From the NCBI RefSeq assembly GCF_037975245.1, contig NC_092568.1, positions 22,036,501-22,100,500 on the forward strand: 64,000 bases of DNA, in the 5' to 3' direction. Below, piece after piece: positions 24,654-35,609 of the stretch. The notes beneath the pieces were generated by a model, which ran no database searches, was not told the origin of the DNA, and worked only from the letters and a program-made list of their open reading frames with translations. Every line of letters starts with the position of its first letter. Position 1 is the first letter of the stretch. Source of the DNA: Apostichopus japonicus (taxonomy: Eukaryota > Echinodermata > Holothuroidea > Aspidochirotida > Stichopodidae). A program made the position numbers and the translations under genes.

Positions 24654-24908
24654 GTACAAATCAGGCGCGTAGCCAAAGGGGGGGCGAAGGGGTCAACCGC
24701 CCCCCCCTTGAGCATTTTTTTTGTACTTAGATGCCATTTACCAGGCCTGGGAAGTGCCATTTCCAGCGATCTGGGAGGCATTTTCAGCCAAAATTTTCTT
24801 GTACGCGTAACGTTTGATAGTTTTCAGTGCAGAATCTACGGCTCTGATAGTTTGCTTATAGGTTCGCCCCTCCCTTGGCAAATTCCTGGCTACGCACCTG
24901 GTACAAAC
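24654..24908. mobile_element. Complete non-autonomous hAT-type element with 8-bp target duplication
   Basis: The element spans 24662-24900 (239 bp). The left end is CAGGCGCGTAGCCA and the right end, reverse complemented, is CAGGTGCGTAGCCA: 13 of 14 positions match. It is flanked by GTACAAAT (24654-24661) and GTACAAAC (24901-24908), an 8-bp target duplication with one difference. Ends starting CAG and an 8-bp duplication are hallmarks of hAT transposons. The interior has G7 and C7 runs near the left end and no transposase. The open frames across it (24636-24956 plus, 24738-24935 minus) are incidental. Confidence 0.9.
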
Positions 24909-25863
24909 TGGATATATCCAGATTTTTCTTGTCATGTCCTAACAGTTTACCTCTAGTACAACATTATATCTGCAGATAGGGCAGGTTTTTACCGTTATCA
25001 ATATTGTGAACAAACACCAAACCCTAGGAAGCTGAGGAGGATGACGATGCGTGTTAAAGCAATCATTAATTTGACAAACTACTGTATCATTGATATAACT
25101 ATACGGTATTGATTTATGAGCCTTTACCACGTCTCATTTAATCAGGGAAATATTTAGAGTGCTCAAGTATCTGAAGTATTCCACCTGCTGAAATTTCTCG
25201 GAATAATGTCAAACAAATTATTTTAACATTTAAAAAAATTGATGTTGACACATGCAGAAGTAAATCTGTTAGCTTATATTGAATGTGCTTAAGAGGGTGA
25301 TGGTGGTGATTGGTAGGGTAGGGTAGGAGGGGAAGAGGGGGGGGTAATGAAGGGCCATGGCTATAGGTAGAAAATTTGAAACATGATAGAATACTAATTT
25401 ACCATGCAGATTTCTTTTCCCTGTTATTTTCAATTTTTTTTTAATTTCAACCTTTAGCAACATCACAGGCTCATCTGCCAAATTGTAGGGGTAGCAATTT
25501 TGTCAGCTGCTCAGAAGCATCACTCCACAATATTATTAAAGAAACAAGAGACGGTTTGTTATTTAAAGTAACATGCTCAATACAGTGTAATGACAAATTT
25601 ATCAAAAGATATGTATTTGATGGATTGATCATTTGTTAGAAGATGATCAAGATAACAAACCGAATGATCATCTTATCTTTGCATGATCGATATATGAATG
25701 ATGGAACCACCTCCCCCCGTCCCTCCCCCCCCCCACTATCATTCCACTATGGCCAAAAGAAAAGGAAATGGATGTTATGAGGTTGATTATTTTTTACAAG
25801 ATTCAAAATCTCCTTCAGTGTTAATCGCAGATACTATGCAAACTAAAATAAGTATCCATATAT
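24909..25863. other. Non-coding stretch
   Basis: AT-rich with G and C runs (25334, 25690-25733) and an interrupted palindrome-like ATGATCA cluster at about 25625-25700. No gene is recognised. Confidence 0.5.
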
Positions 25864-26050
25864 AACATAGTTTAACATAGATACATAGCATAAGATACAT
25901 AACATAGGTTATCATTGATACATAACATAACATAGTTTAACATAGATACATAGCATAAGATACATAACATAGTTTAACATAGATACATAACATAAGATAC
26001 ATAACATAGTTTAGCATAGATACATAGAATAAGATACATAACATAGTTTA
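25864..26050. repeat. 37-bp tandem repeat, about 4.3 copies
   Basis: ACATAGTTTAACATAGATAC starts at 25864, then after a 29-bp irregular spacer at 25930, 25967, 26004 and 26041 (partial). The period is exactly 37 bp across the last copies. Each unit is itself made of ACATA/GATACAT submotifs. Confidence 0.9.
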
Positions 26051-29000
26051 ATCCCACAATCAATGTTACCATTGTTCTTATAATCTGATTCTTGCCATGA
26101 TGTCACAAACTGAATCTAATACGGTAATTCTGATGCATATTCACAAAAATCAGAATTTCCATCAATTCACCAAAGCCACCAAAATCCTAAACTTTCTTTT
26201 CTATTATTTTTTCATCACTTATTGAACAGGCTTGAAAAAAAGGCAGGACATCAATGGCATGATCATAAAAACTTGCGCATTACAATATTTAATGGACTAA
26301 TTCCCCAAAGGTATAGCCATCAAGGTCCATGGACAAATATCAGTAGGTAGTCTCCGACTTTTATTATGGCAAGGGGAATTCCCTTCTAAGGAAGCAATTC
26401 AATGATGATGTAATAATGCCCACACCTTGGATGACTCATAGCAATGTGATTTCTTACAATCATCGACATTTTCAGCCATGTGAGTAATGGATTGGGATGT
26501 GACTACCTAGCTGGATTAAGTGAGTGTATGGAGCAGGGGTACAGGTGATCTTGTTAATTAAGCTGTTATGGAGGTTTTGGAAAATGTTCTTTTATTATGC
26601 TTTTACAGTTAATATAGTCCCAAATTTTAATTGTTGAAATTAGAGTGAAGGGGGTGGGGGGGGGAATGGAAGAATTACGAAAAAACTTAAAGCAGCAAGG
26701 AATTGATCAATGTATCAATGAAGTTTGGTTCCCAATTTATTGATTATGAGCTAATATCACTATGGTTACCATCTCAAATGATTTGGTTCTCCTCTCCTCA
26801 AAAAAAAAACATTTTAGTATAAAAAGAACAAAAGCCATTCAAAATCAAGCATATGTTGGTTTGTTGATGTCACGTTTAGACTTGCTCAAGTCTATTTACA
26901 TTCTTTTTTTTAGACATATTGCAACAGTTTCCCATAATACAAAAACCCTGCAACTTTTCAGCCATATTCAGTGATTGCAAGTAGTGTGTATTGTAAATTA
27001 TGACCCTTTGAAAAAGTTTTTGTAGATTTTTTAAATCATATGCCTGTAACGGTAATTTTCTGTCTTTGATAAACTTTTTAATGATGCTGTAGTTTAACCT
27101 GTATGGTCTGTCATATACTTGTGCTATGTCTAATTCCTGCACCTGTCTCTAATATAGACAGTTATGCTCACCAAAAACTCATATAAGCTGATACAAGTTC
27201 ATTTGGAGAATGTTAGCTTGCCATAAGCTCACAGTGATCTTGTCATGCTTGAAAAACAAGCTCATGTGAGCTCATAGGGTCTTTATTGGGGTCGAATTTG
27301 TTGTACCTCAAAAACAAGCTCACAACTTAATGTACCAGACTCTTTCGTATACGTCCTTACGAACCTTGAAGCACAAAAGAGCTTCCTGTATGATTAAGCA
27401 AGTTGTATATAATCAGCCAGAGTAAGACTCCACAAAGCAAGCTAGGTGATATAATAGCAAGATCCCAATACTACAAATGAGCTCACTGCATGACGCAACA
27501 AGCTTGTCACCTTCAATGAGCTCATCGCAAAGTGGCTTAATTTTTGTCATGTGGCTATAGCTAGCCAAATTAGAACCCCCTAAAATGGCCAGATATGGCC
27601 TCCTTGGATTTGAACCCATCTGCATTGTAGCAGCCTATATGCCCATGCAGTACTTGAGATCTAGAAGATCGGACAGTCTTATAGTAAATAATAAAGTTGG
27701 TTTAAATAACTCTGATCTCCCCTCTATAAATTTGGGTAATCCTGGCCATAGAACAGATCTGTGGGGTTGGGATGTACATGAGCTCTCCCTATATACCCGG
27801 ATGCGTGGGATTAGGATATGATCTCAAGGATGAAATGAGGATAAACCAAGGATTGGGAAATTTAGAGGTTTTTTTTTGTTTTGCCAGGACTCTTGATTGT
27901 CTTGAAATGGATGTTCAAGTTGATATCCATACATTCTTGCCGTGGTAATGACTCATCGCTGTTTTAGTGTATACCTGCAATTACTAGCTGGTATTGCTAG
28001 ATAACTGTGTCTAGACAGAAATGACTCATGCTGTTATTTGTTCGTCCTCAACAACGTTTTCTGACTATATATGCCAGCTGCACCCTGCAGACCGTCTTGC
28101 GATTACTCATGCACACCACAGAAACAAAAAAATACGAATATAAGTCGCCAAAAGGTACCAGCTATTTCAGCGGTACTTTCCAACGTACAACATGCAGTAA
28201 ACCAAATAGCCCTAAAGATCATTTACTGTTAAGGACTTTTTACAAATCGATTGGTTTCTTACATCATATCCCCAAAAACTTACAAAAAATGTTGGTTTGC
28301 AAAAAAAAAAAAAAAAAAAAAATTTATTGTACAAAATTATTTCTACTTCATTGTACTTTCCCCAATTGCAAATATTAATTATATTGCTTTAAAAAAAAAC
28401 GTTTGCTAAAATTTCAATATTTTTGTTTTTTAAGTTAATTGACATTGATATGTAGGAAAACCCCCAAAGTCTTCAGTTTGATGTCAGAAGAAATCAACCC
28501 CCTGGTAGAGTGACGTTTAAGAGCTGCTTCCTACTCAACGCCACATTCTAACCAGAACCAGATGAGAGGTAACTCTCTCTCTCAAGATTGCTCGCTAGCT
28601 CTAGAAAGAAAAAAGTTGTTTTCTTTCATATGAGTAAGTTTGGTCACTTAACCAAATGTATATGGGCTTAATAAAATATGATCCTGTAATGGGACCTTTG
28701 ACCCAAAGAGGGCTTTTGAATTAAAACTTTAGAGGTCATTCACTACTTTCTTTTAAAAGTTTTTTATTAAATAGTATTTTGAAGTGGAAACTGAGATGGA
28801 CAGACTGGAAAGAAATTATTAGGATCTCTTGTCAACAAGGGTATATCTAAGCTCTGCCTGGGGTTGTTTGGAAATCAATTCAATTCTGAGAGATATGAAC
28901 CATATTTTTTTAGAGGATGTTTTCTTTCTTAGAGTGTATTACATGTAGATCATACTCCTAAAAGGTTAAGTTGCATTTGGACTGAATAGAAGGAAGACCA

Positions 29001-29196
29001 GGAATCCCTATCGGCATAGTTGTGTTGGCCAGATATGATACAGAGGCATAGGAGGCATATTTGAAAACGGACACATTGTTATTGGCTTATAATGCATTCT
29101 GGGAAATCAAGGCATGAATAACCCTGGTGTACAGATGGCAAGGCTACAAATGCTGCAGCATTTTCAGATATTTCTTTATGTCTTGTATTGATTATC
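26051..29196. other. Non-coding stretch
   Basis: Contains a G8 run at about 26650, an AGCTCA-rich patch at 27140-27540, a tRNA-like B box on the minus strand (GGGTTCAAATCC at about 27604-27615) without a convincing box A, and a poly-A run of about 22 at 28299-28321. No gene is recognised. Confidence 0.5.
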
Positions 29197-29745
29197 AAGC
29201 ACATAATGTATTATGTCAAGCACACAATGTATTATGTTAAACACATAATGTATTATGTCAAGCACATAATGTATTATGTCAAGCACACAATGTATTATAT
29301 CAAGCACATAACCTATTATGTCAAGCACACAATATGTTATGTCAAGCACATAATGTATTATGTCAAGCACACAATGTATTATATCAAGCACATAACCTAT
29401 TATGTCAAGCACACAATATGTTATGTCAAGCACATAATGTATTATGTCAAGCACATAATGTATTATGTCAAGCACATAATGTATTATGTCAAGCACACAA
29501 GGTATTATGTTAAGCACACAATGTATAATGTCAAGCACAATATGTATTATGTCAAGCACATAATGTATTTTGTCAAGCACATAATGCATTATGTCAAGCA
29601 CATAATGTATTTTGTCAAGCACATAATGTATTATGTCAAGCACATAATGTATTATGTCAAGCTCATAATGTATTATGACAAGCACATAATGAATGACAAG
29701 CACATAATGTATTATGTCAAGCACAATGTATTATGTCAAGCACAA
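29197..29745. repeat. 21-bp minisatellite, about 26 units
   Basis: The unit is AAGCACATAATG followed by TATTATGTC, starting at 29197. Most units are 21 bp with one or two changes (CACAC for CACAT, AATATG, ACCTAT). Two units near 29690-29730 are shortened to 18 and 19 bp, and the array fades at about 29745. Each unit contains the inverted repeat CATAAT-GT-ATTATG. Because 21 is divisible by three and no frame contains a stop, long open frames arise on both strands (HIMYYVK repeats on plus, IIHYVLD repeats on minus); these are artefacts, not genes. Confidence 0.97.
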
Positions 29746-30191
29746 CATATTGTTATTAGCAATACGGATGACCTATTCAATGGTATCACACAATTCATCT
29801 GCAGTCTGCAGATGGTATGATCGAACCATTGAACCAGGTCAACAACTTTCTCGTTGCTAAGTAAGTTAGCAGATGCTGGGATGGGGAAGGGGAGGGGAGG
29901 GAGGGGAACATGACTCTCTGTAGCATGCATTAGTATAGGAGTTAGAAGAAGGATTCATCTTCCCCTGATTTTTTTAAATTTTTTTTTTTAAATTTCACTT
30001 TGCCTTGCCAACTATGTGGTATACGTCCTTGAATATATGTTTAAAACCATTATATTACTGTTCTCCTGTTACAGAGACTTTTCAGTTGCCACACCCCCCT
30101 TCCCCCCCCCACATGTCCCTTTCTTAACCTTATCTCCCTTTTTTGGATAATTTGATTTAATTAGTATAAGTGGGTTAAATCAACTTCCCTG
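29746..30191. other. Non-coding stretch
   Basis: Contains a purine-rich GGGGAAGGGGAGGGGAGGG run at 29884-29907, T-rich runs at 29970-29990 and C runs at 30095-30110. No gene is recognised. Confidence 0.5.
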
Positions 30192-30703
30192 TTAAATAGA
30201 TATTCCGGTGGCAGGCAAATGTGACTCATGTATGGGAAAGAAACATATTTCAAACATTTTGTTGAAAACTCCATCTAAATGTCATCTCCAAAACTCAAGA
30301 TATGGTTGATTGAATGGCATCTTCTTTTGGGCTGACCGCAACCATTGGGATTCTTCTCTGGAATAGACCACAGTCTGTGGTCTATGATGTCATAATAGCA
30401 AATGTTCTTCAAAGGATTTTCTTTCCTATTATCCTTGAAACCTGATGTAATATCTGTCAGCTGTCAAGGTTCTATGTATTTAGAAATTCAACAAGATGCA
30501 ACTTTGGCTAAGAAAATATCATATCCTTCTGTGAAAAAGGGATTTAAATATCGAAAACAAACACAAAAACATTTCAGTTGAATTGAAAAATTCATATCTT
30601 CGCCATATTAAAAATTGTGGGTTTCAGTTTTGACCTGTAGATGTAGAAAATTGCCAGCGTTTTTATTAAGCAATCTACTTGAGACAGGGGAATATCCCTT
30701 TAA
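30192..30703. mobile_element. MITE-like element with TTAA ends, 512 bp
   Basis: The left end TTAAATAGATATTCCGGTGG and the reverse-complemented right end TTAAAGGGATATTCCCCTG match at 16 of 21 positions, with TTAA at both edges (30192 and 30700). The interior shares GGTGGCAGGCAA, AAGATATGGTTG and CAAATGTTCTT with the copy at 9440-9962. It has no coding capacity. A 23-bp hairpin palindrome lies at 30363-30385. Confidence 0.75.
30363..30385. repeat. Perfect 11-bp inverted repeat with 1-bp spacer
   Basis: ATAGACCACAG, one T, then CTGTGGTCTAT: the arms are perfect reverse complements. It lies inside the TTAA element at 30192-30703 and is absent from its relatives. Confidence 0.9.
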
Positions 30704-30918
30704 GTCAAATGATAGCTGTAGTTTAACTTTGGAAACTTCTTGGAATCAGTGACTGGCTCGCAAAAGAGGGTATCTATAACGAGCAGCTTGTCAAACGTCA
30801 AATTGGTAGCATTCCATGCTCTCAATATGTGTGACAACAATTGAAGAAAACCTCAGAGCTCTCAAATGGCACTGACTTAAAGCAACTTATCTAATGGAAT
30901 TGTTGTGAATCTCTTCAG

Positions 30919-31074
30919 GCAGTTGGTAAAGAAAACAAGAAGTGATGAATTCCACATCTGTAATTTAGTCTTCCGGGCTGGTTGCTATATTGGCATATCG
31001 CAAGAGGCCCTCTATAAACAGTGCATTCTAAGGGGCTCCCATTCTGAACCTTCCAGGCATAGAAGGTTCAATTG
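30919..31074 (+). CDS. Candidate internal exon, unknown basic Cys-containing protein
   Basis: A very good acceptor (TTGTTGTGAATCTCTTCAG) and a fair donor (AATTG|GTGAAA) bracket 156 nt open in one frame, entering with one base and leaving with two, so symmetric in phase. The peptide includes QLVKKTRSDEFHICNLVF, RAGCYIGISQEALYKQ and a basic tail SHSEPSRHRRFN. A stop follows at once if the donor is not used. Composition is protein-like, with three cysteines. No domain is recognised, and no phase-matched neighbour was identified. Confidence 0.3.
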
Positions 31075-31489
31075 GTGAAATGGAATCCTTTTGACATTGA
31101 TACATGTAACCAGTCTACAAATTTAATTCTGTTTTTAATAACATGCAGCTGGTCTTGTTGATATTACTACTGCATTACTACCGAAAGAAAACATGATTTT
31201 AATGATTAAAATTGATAACATCGCTTTTGTAAGTAATGGTAAGCTTTCTCAGAATCTGATCAATTGTAACGATGTACTTTTTTGGAAATTTATGTCAGCC
31301 ATGCATTTCCTCATCGAAAACAATAACATACAAAAATGATTGAAATCGGATATTCATGATCGAGGACTAGTTTCTCGGTGATAGCAGAAAAATGAAAAAT
31401 CATGAGCCAAACCAGCTAATCTACTGTATTATTATATATATTATCTGATTAGCCTTGGCTTGAATCCCAACACCTGTTTCATCTGGGTG
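31075..31489. other. Non-coding stretch
   Basis: AT-rich sequence with no recognised gene or repeat. Confidence 0.5.
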
Positions 31490-31920
31490 AGACTTTGAGA
31501 CACATTTGAGAACACAACGAGCATCGGGATGCTGTTTATTCCCCGGAGAGGTAAGCTAGAAACCGGACGCGTCCACATTTGAGATGATCAACAACAAACA
31601 GAGACTACAGATTCACTGTGAGCCTGGCTTTGTGTTGTACATTGTATATTACTTCTGTGCCAGTTTATGCGGAAGTGACATATTCTGGTAACTGGAGATA
31701 TCAGATCACTTGATCCCCCGAGCTGAGCACCCATGCTACAATCTGGATATCCCTTGTGGCGGGGGGATCATGCCCAAAAAGGGAGGATCGCACGATTGCG
31801 GGTTCTAATCTTTAGTAGGCCAGCGTGTGTCTACTCTACGATCATGACCCCCCCCATGCATCCAGGTCTCATCCTCCTTGCATTCTCAAATATGTACACA
31901 GCTATAGTCACTCTCTGAAT
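31490..31920 (+). repeat. Dispersed repeat family, plus-strand copy 1
   Basis: Shared blocks in order: GAGCATCGGGATGCTGTTTA, GTCCACATTTGAG (31571-31583), ACTTCTGTGCCAGTTTATG (31651-31669), CACTTGATCCCCCGAGC, GGGTTCTAATC, and CATCCTCCTTGCATTCTCAA. A partial piece (CGCTTGATCCCCCGAGCG, about 32015) lies between this and the next copy. The open frame at 31733-31918 falls inside and is not conserved. Confidence 0.8.
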
Positions 31921-32139
31921 CTAGTTGGAAAAGAATGGTATCTTCAAGAAGGGATTTCCATTCCTTTTTCTTTGTTTTTGAGGAAGTGACATGGTCAGGT
32001 TACCAGAGTTTTCAGGTCGCTTGATCCCCCGAGCGCCCACGCTACAATCATCAGGCATCATATCAGATGTTAATTTATGTGAAAGCAATAATTAATTAGA
32101 ACTGGTGAGTATAAGCCATTTTAACATTTCATAATGCAA

Positions 32140-32530
32140 GGAGCATCAAGATCCTGTTTATGCCCTGGAGAGGTAATAAAGCTGAACCAGGACACGTCCA
32201 CATTTGAGGACGCAAGTTGGATCGACAATGAACAGAGGACATGCAATAATGCAGAGGTTGCAACGATGAGGGCTTTGCTCAGTACGTTCCTAAATTACTT
32301 CTGTGCTAGTTGATGCAGTAACCGATGATCTTGAGCTGCTTAATCCCCGAGCGTCCATACAACAAACTTGATCGCCCTTGCAGGGCAGGGATCCCTCCTC
32401 CCCCCCCTACAGAAGGAGACCACGACTGCGGGGTCTAATCCTGAGTACGGAAGCGTCCACACTCCAATCTTGATCATCCTTTGTGGGGTCCGGTCCTCCT
32501 TGTATTCTCAACTGTGAACAAGAATTGGGT
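32140..32530 (+). repeat. Dispersed repeat family, plus-strand copy 2
   Basis: The same ordered blocks as 31490-31920, offset by about 640 bp: GAGCATCAAGATCCTGTTTA, GTCCACATTTGAG (32196-32208), GGATCGACAATGA (closer here to the minus copy at 19.4 kb), ACTTCTGTGCTAGTTGATG (from 32297), TTAATCCCCGAGCG, GGGTCTAATC, and a CCTCCTTGTATTCTCAA end. This makes 31490-32530 a tandem pair with a partial unit between. Confidence 0.8.
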
Positions 32531-32891
32531 CTCACATAATAATTTAGTGTTGGAATCTTGTGTAGAAAATACTACTATCATGTACAAACACTGCCATACA
32601 TTTTTGCAGTCATAGAGTTGCCCCATTTTGTGTTCCATACTGGATATTAAGATTATTCCCTGCATATTATTTAACTTTTTTCCCTGTGTTTATGAAAACA
32701 ACATTTTTCCCATCAAGAACATAAATGCTGAAAAGTTAAATTAGAAAGAGCCATAATGGGGGGCTGTTTCATGCTCTTCGCAGAAAGACCATGAAACAGG
32801 CAGAGAGCGTGCCCACTTTGTTGTTGTATAGTAATCAAGGTATCTTACGATTTGTCCTGCCTACGTACTTCATATGGCTCTCGGATTTGTC
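32531..32891. other. Non-coding stretch
   Basis: AT-rich sequence with no recognised gene or repeat. Confidence 0.5.
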
Positions 32892-33279
32892 CTTATACCC
32901 ATAGGCGTAGCAGGCAGGGGGCTGGGGGGGGGCTGCAGCCCCCCAACCAAATATTTTTGTGAAAATTCTGGCAATATGCTGAGAATTTTTCGGGCACCTA
33001 CTGAAAGAAAAATAATTTGCAATGTGTTTTTCAATGGTTAAACTTATATCATTATGATCATTATTATTGTAAAGACTTTTATTATTTTTATTACCAATAT
33101 GGAATGGTAATAACATGGCAAATGATTGTATGTTATTGGCATACCATGTAATAACTGATGCATGCCTTTATGATATGCACAATAAGAAATTGAACGTGCG
33201 CGGAGCGCTCAAATAAATTTGGTTATATTTTTCGGGCAAGTCGTTACAGCCCCCCAAATTGGGCGCCTATGCTTATACC
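32892..33279. mobile_element. Complete non-autonomous hAT-like element with exact 8-bp target duplication
   Basis: The element spans 32900-33271 (372 bp). It begins CATAGGCG and ends CGCCTATG, a perfect 8-bp terminal inverted repeat, and is flanked on both sides by CTTATACC (32892-32899 and 33272-33279). The subterminal regions carry G8/C6 runs, GGGGGGCTGCAGCCCCCC-like on the left and CAGCCCCCC on the right, so the inverted symmetry extends loosely inwards. The 8-bp duplication and CA...TG ends indicate hAT type. There is no transposase. The minus open frame 32835-33116 runs across its left end and is incidental. Confidence 0.88.
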
Positions 33280-35609
33280 CTCATATAACTTAGGTTCTTA
33301 AGTTTTTTTATGTCAGTCATTTGTACTTAATTATCAAAACCCAGTTCATTTGCAGAAAAGATAAACCCGCGTACCATGATTGGGAGACTCTTGTTTGGAC
33401 GTAGAAGAACAAAATATGTAACCAATAGGACTTGGATAAGTAGAGCAGCTCATCTTAACTCAGATATTATCTGATTAATCAGAGCTTGAAGTGAACACAT
33501 GTTCTGCTGAATTTCATCTGGTCATTAAATTTGTCTGTATACTTTCACCCTCATATTATTTCAAACTCTTTTCATACATTATTTACATTGCTTCCACAAC
33601 TCGCACAAGGAAAATTTGGGTTTTGCTTTATTTTTGATCGTCCAAACATTAAGTGGGCACCCTCCCAGCTTTAAAGTCTTTTATTAATTTTATGATATAG
33701 AGCCAACCCAGAGTCTAGTGAGCTATACTGGTTTACTTTAGCGATGTAAGTTAATAATTATCAGAAGAACTACACAATTTTGAAAACCAATTATGAACAA
33801 AAGGGGGAATATTTATTTAATGTAACAAGCTCTTGCCTATCTGCCCAATAGAGAGAGAAATAAAGAATTTCTTGGTAGATAAATATATTATATTAGTTAA
33901 ATTTGATTGCGAGGGGTTTTGAACATTGGAATAAAATCTTTATGAAAATAAAAAGGTAGAATGAAGAGGGTCGGATATTTAGTACAAGTTGAAAAGAAGC
34001 AAATGTTATGAATTATGTGATAAAAATGCTCTTCACCACAATTGCCCCTCCCTTCCTGCCCCCCACCCCCAAATCCCCTGCAGCAAGCATGTATACATGA
34101 GCATCTTCAAGTGACCTGAGCTGGTATTTACTGACAATCTGAATCAAACTGACAGTATCCAATACTAAACTAATATTAACAGAGGGTGGGGGGTGGGATA
34201 TACATCCCACCCTCTTTTATTCCCACAAAAAAATTAAAAGTAGTTTTTAGCATATAGGCCTAATTATAGACCTAATTTAGATCCTAAACAAATCTCAGAA
34301 TACATCATTTTATATATACAACTTTTAATTTTTCTGGTGCAGGAGCCTTCCTCCCCCCCCCCAACAAGGGATCCCCCTTCAATGACCTCAGGGCCACCTG
34401 CCCTCCTATTTAAAATCATGGATCATACCAGGTCGTAAGCACTTCTCTATGTGTCCCAATTTAGAGTAAGAATAGTTCTGAAAGTTAATTTTCTTAGTCC
34501 ATACACATTTTAATAGTAACCTTGAACGGTTGTTACATAAGGTATGGTATTTTTTTTTTTACATAGCCATGAAATATTACATATTTATAAACATTTGCAA
34601 AATTGATCATTAGGTGTCTAGAGAAAGATACCAATGTCCTTGATAAGTGAGGCTGTACACTTATAATGAAAATCCCAAGGGTGATCATCTTGGGAGTGTA
34701 TGGTAATTCATTTTCACAGTTAATGTTTTTTTTTTTTAACACCACCATAGCATCCAAGTCTTTAAGTGAATCCAGAACATTTGAAAATAAAAAATTATTC
34801 GAAATACCCGATAGAAGTTAAAAAAAACATTTACTACGGATTTGCAATTTTCAAAGAATTTGACTGTGGTTAAACAAACAATCAGTGGAAATAAAAGGTA
34901 CAAACTTGTCGATTCCTTAAATCGCAGGAGCGAATGAATTGTGGATTGTATTTTAGCTTTCAAAGTTTTGGAAAGCGCTTTTAAGTGACCTTGGACTTGC
35001 CCTGCTATTAGCAGGAGGATATTTTGTATGCCTGCAGGCATTAACTGTCTTGACTTCACTGAATTTGCTGATATAATACCTTCCTGCATTTTACAATCGT
35101 TTGAATGCTTCTTCTTTATTCCTTCTCTTTTTTTTCCCTATTAAAGGTCTTGATATCTGAAATTATAATTGTGAAAATGGTAAACGATGCCTTAAGGCTG
35201 ACCCAACCCATATGCATTGGCTGGAGACAATATAGTTAAGGGCAATGATAAATTTAACATCAGTAATATATAGAAACGATAATAAATATTATGAATAAAA
35301 TAGGAGTAAATGAAGGTTGAGTTAGTTCTGTCATTCTGTAAAGTGTATTTCCATCAGCAATTATTGTATAGTATTCTATGTAGAATACCTCCAGGATGTA
35401 ATTCCACAAACTCAAGGGCAAGCTTCAGTAGCTGTCTTGATAGAGTTTATTATTATTTTATCTGGTTGACGGATGATGACAGCATGACGGTTGTTAAGTC
35501 CACACCGTCATCAAAGAGAAACAAAGGCTAAATGTAGAGTGTTGCCATGGGGATAATTAAGGCCATGCAATATCCACCTGAGACTTCAGAACCTTTCAAC
35601 TTTTGCTGC
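33280..35609. other. Non-coding stretch with chance-level open frames
   Basis: AT-rich with C runs at 34060 and 34353. A 117-codon minus frame (34736-35089) starts protein-like (MQEGIISANSVKSRQ) but turns hydrophobic and AT-driven, and its length is within chance expectation. A short plus frame at 35310-35531 likewise has no good splice pair. Not called. Confidence 0.45.

Noticed and set aside
27585-27821. tRNA-like B box with a 78-codon plus frame
   Set aside because: The B box is good on the minus strand, but no box A or stems are found, and the frame has no other support.
29176-29820. 210- and 182-codon open frames on opposite strands
   Set aside because: Both are translations of the 21-bp minisatellite; the frame stays open only because the period is divisible by three.
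34736-35089. 117-codon minus-strand frame
   Set aside because: Its first 60 residues look protein-like, but the rest is hydrophobic and AT-driven; no clear splice pair, and length is within chance expectation.
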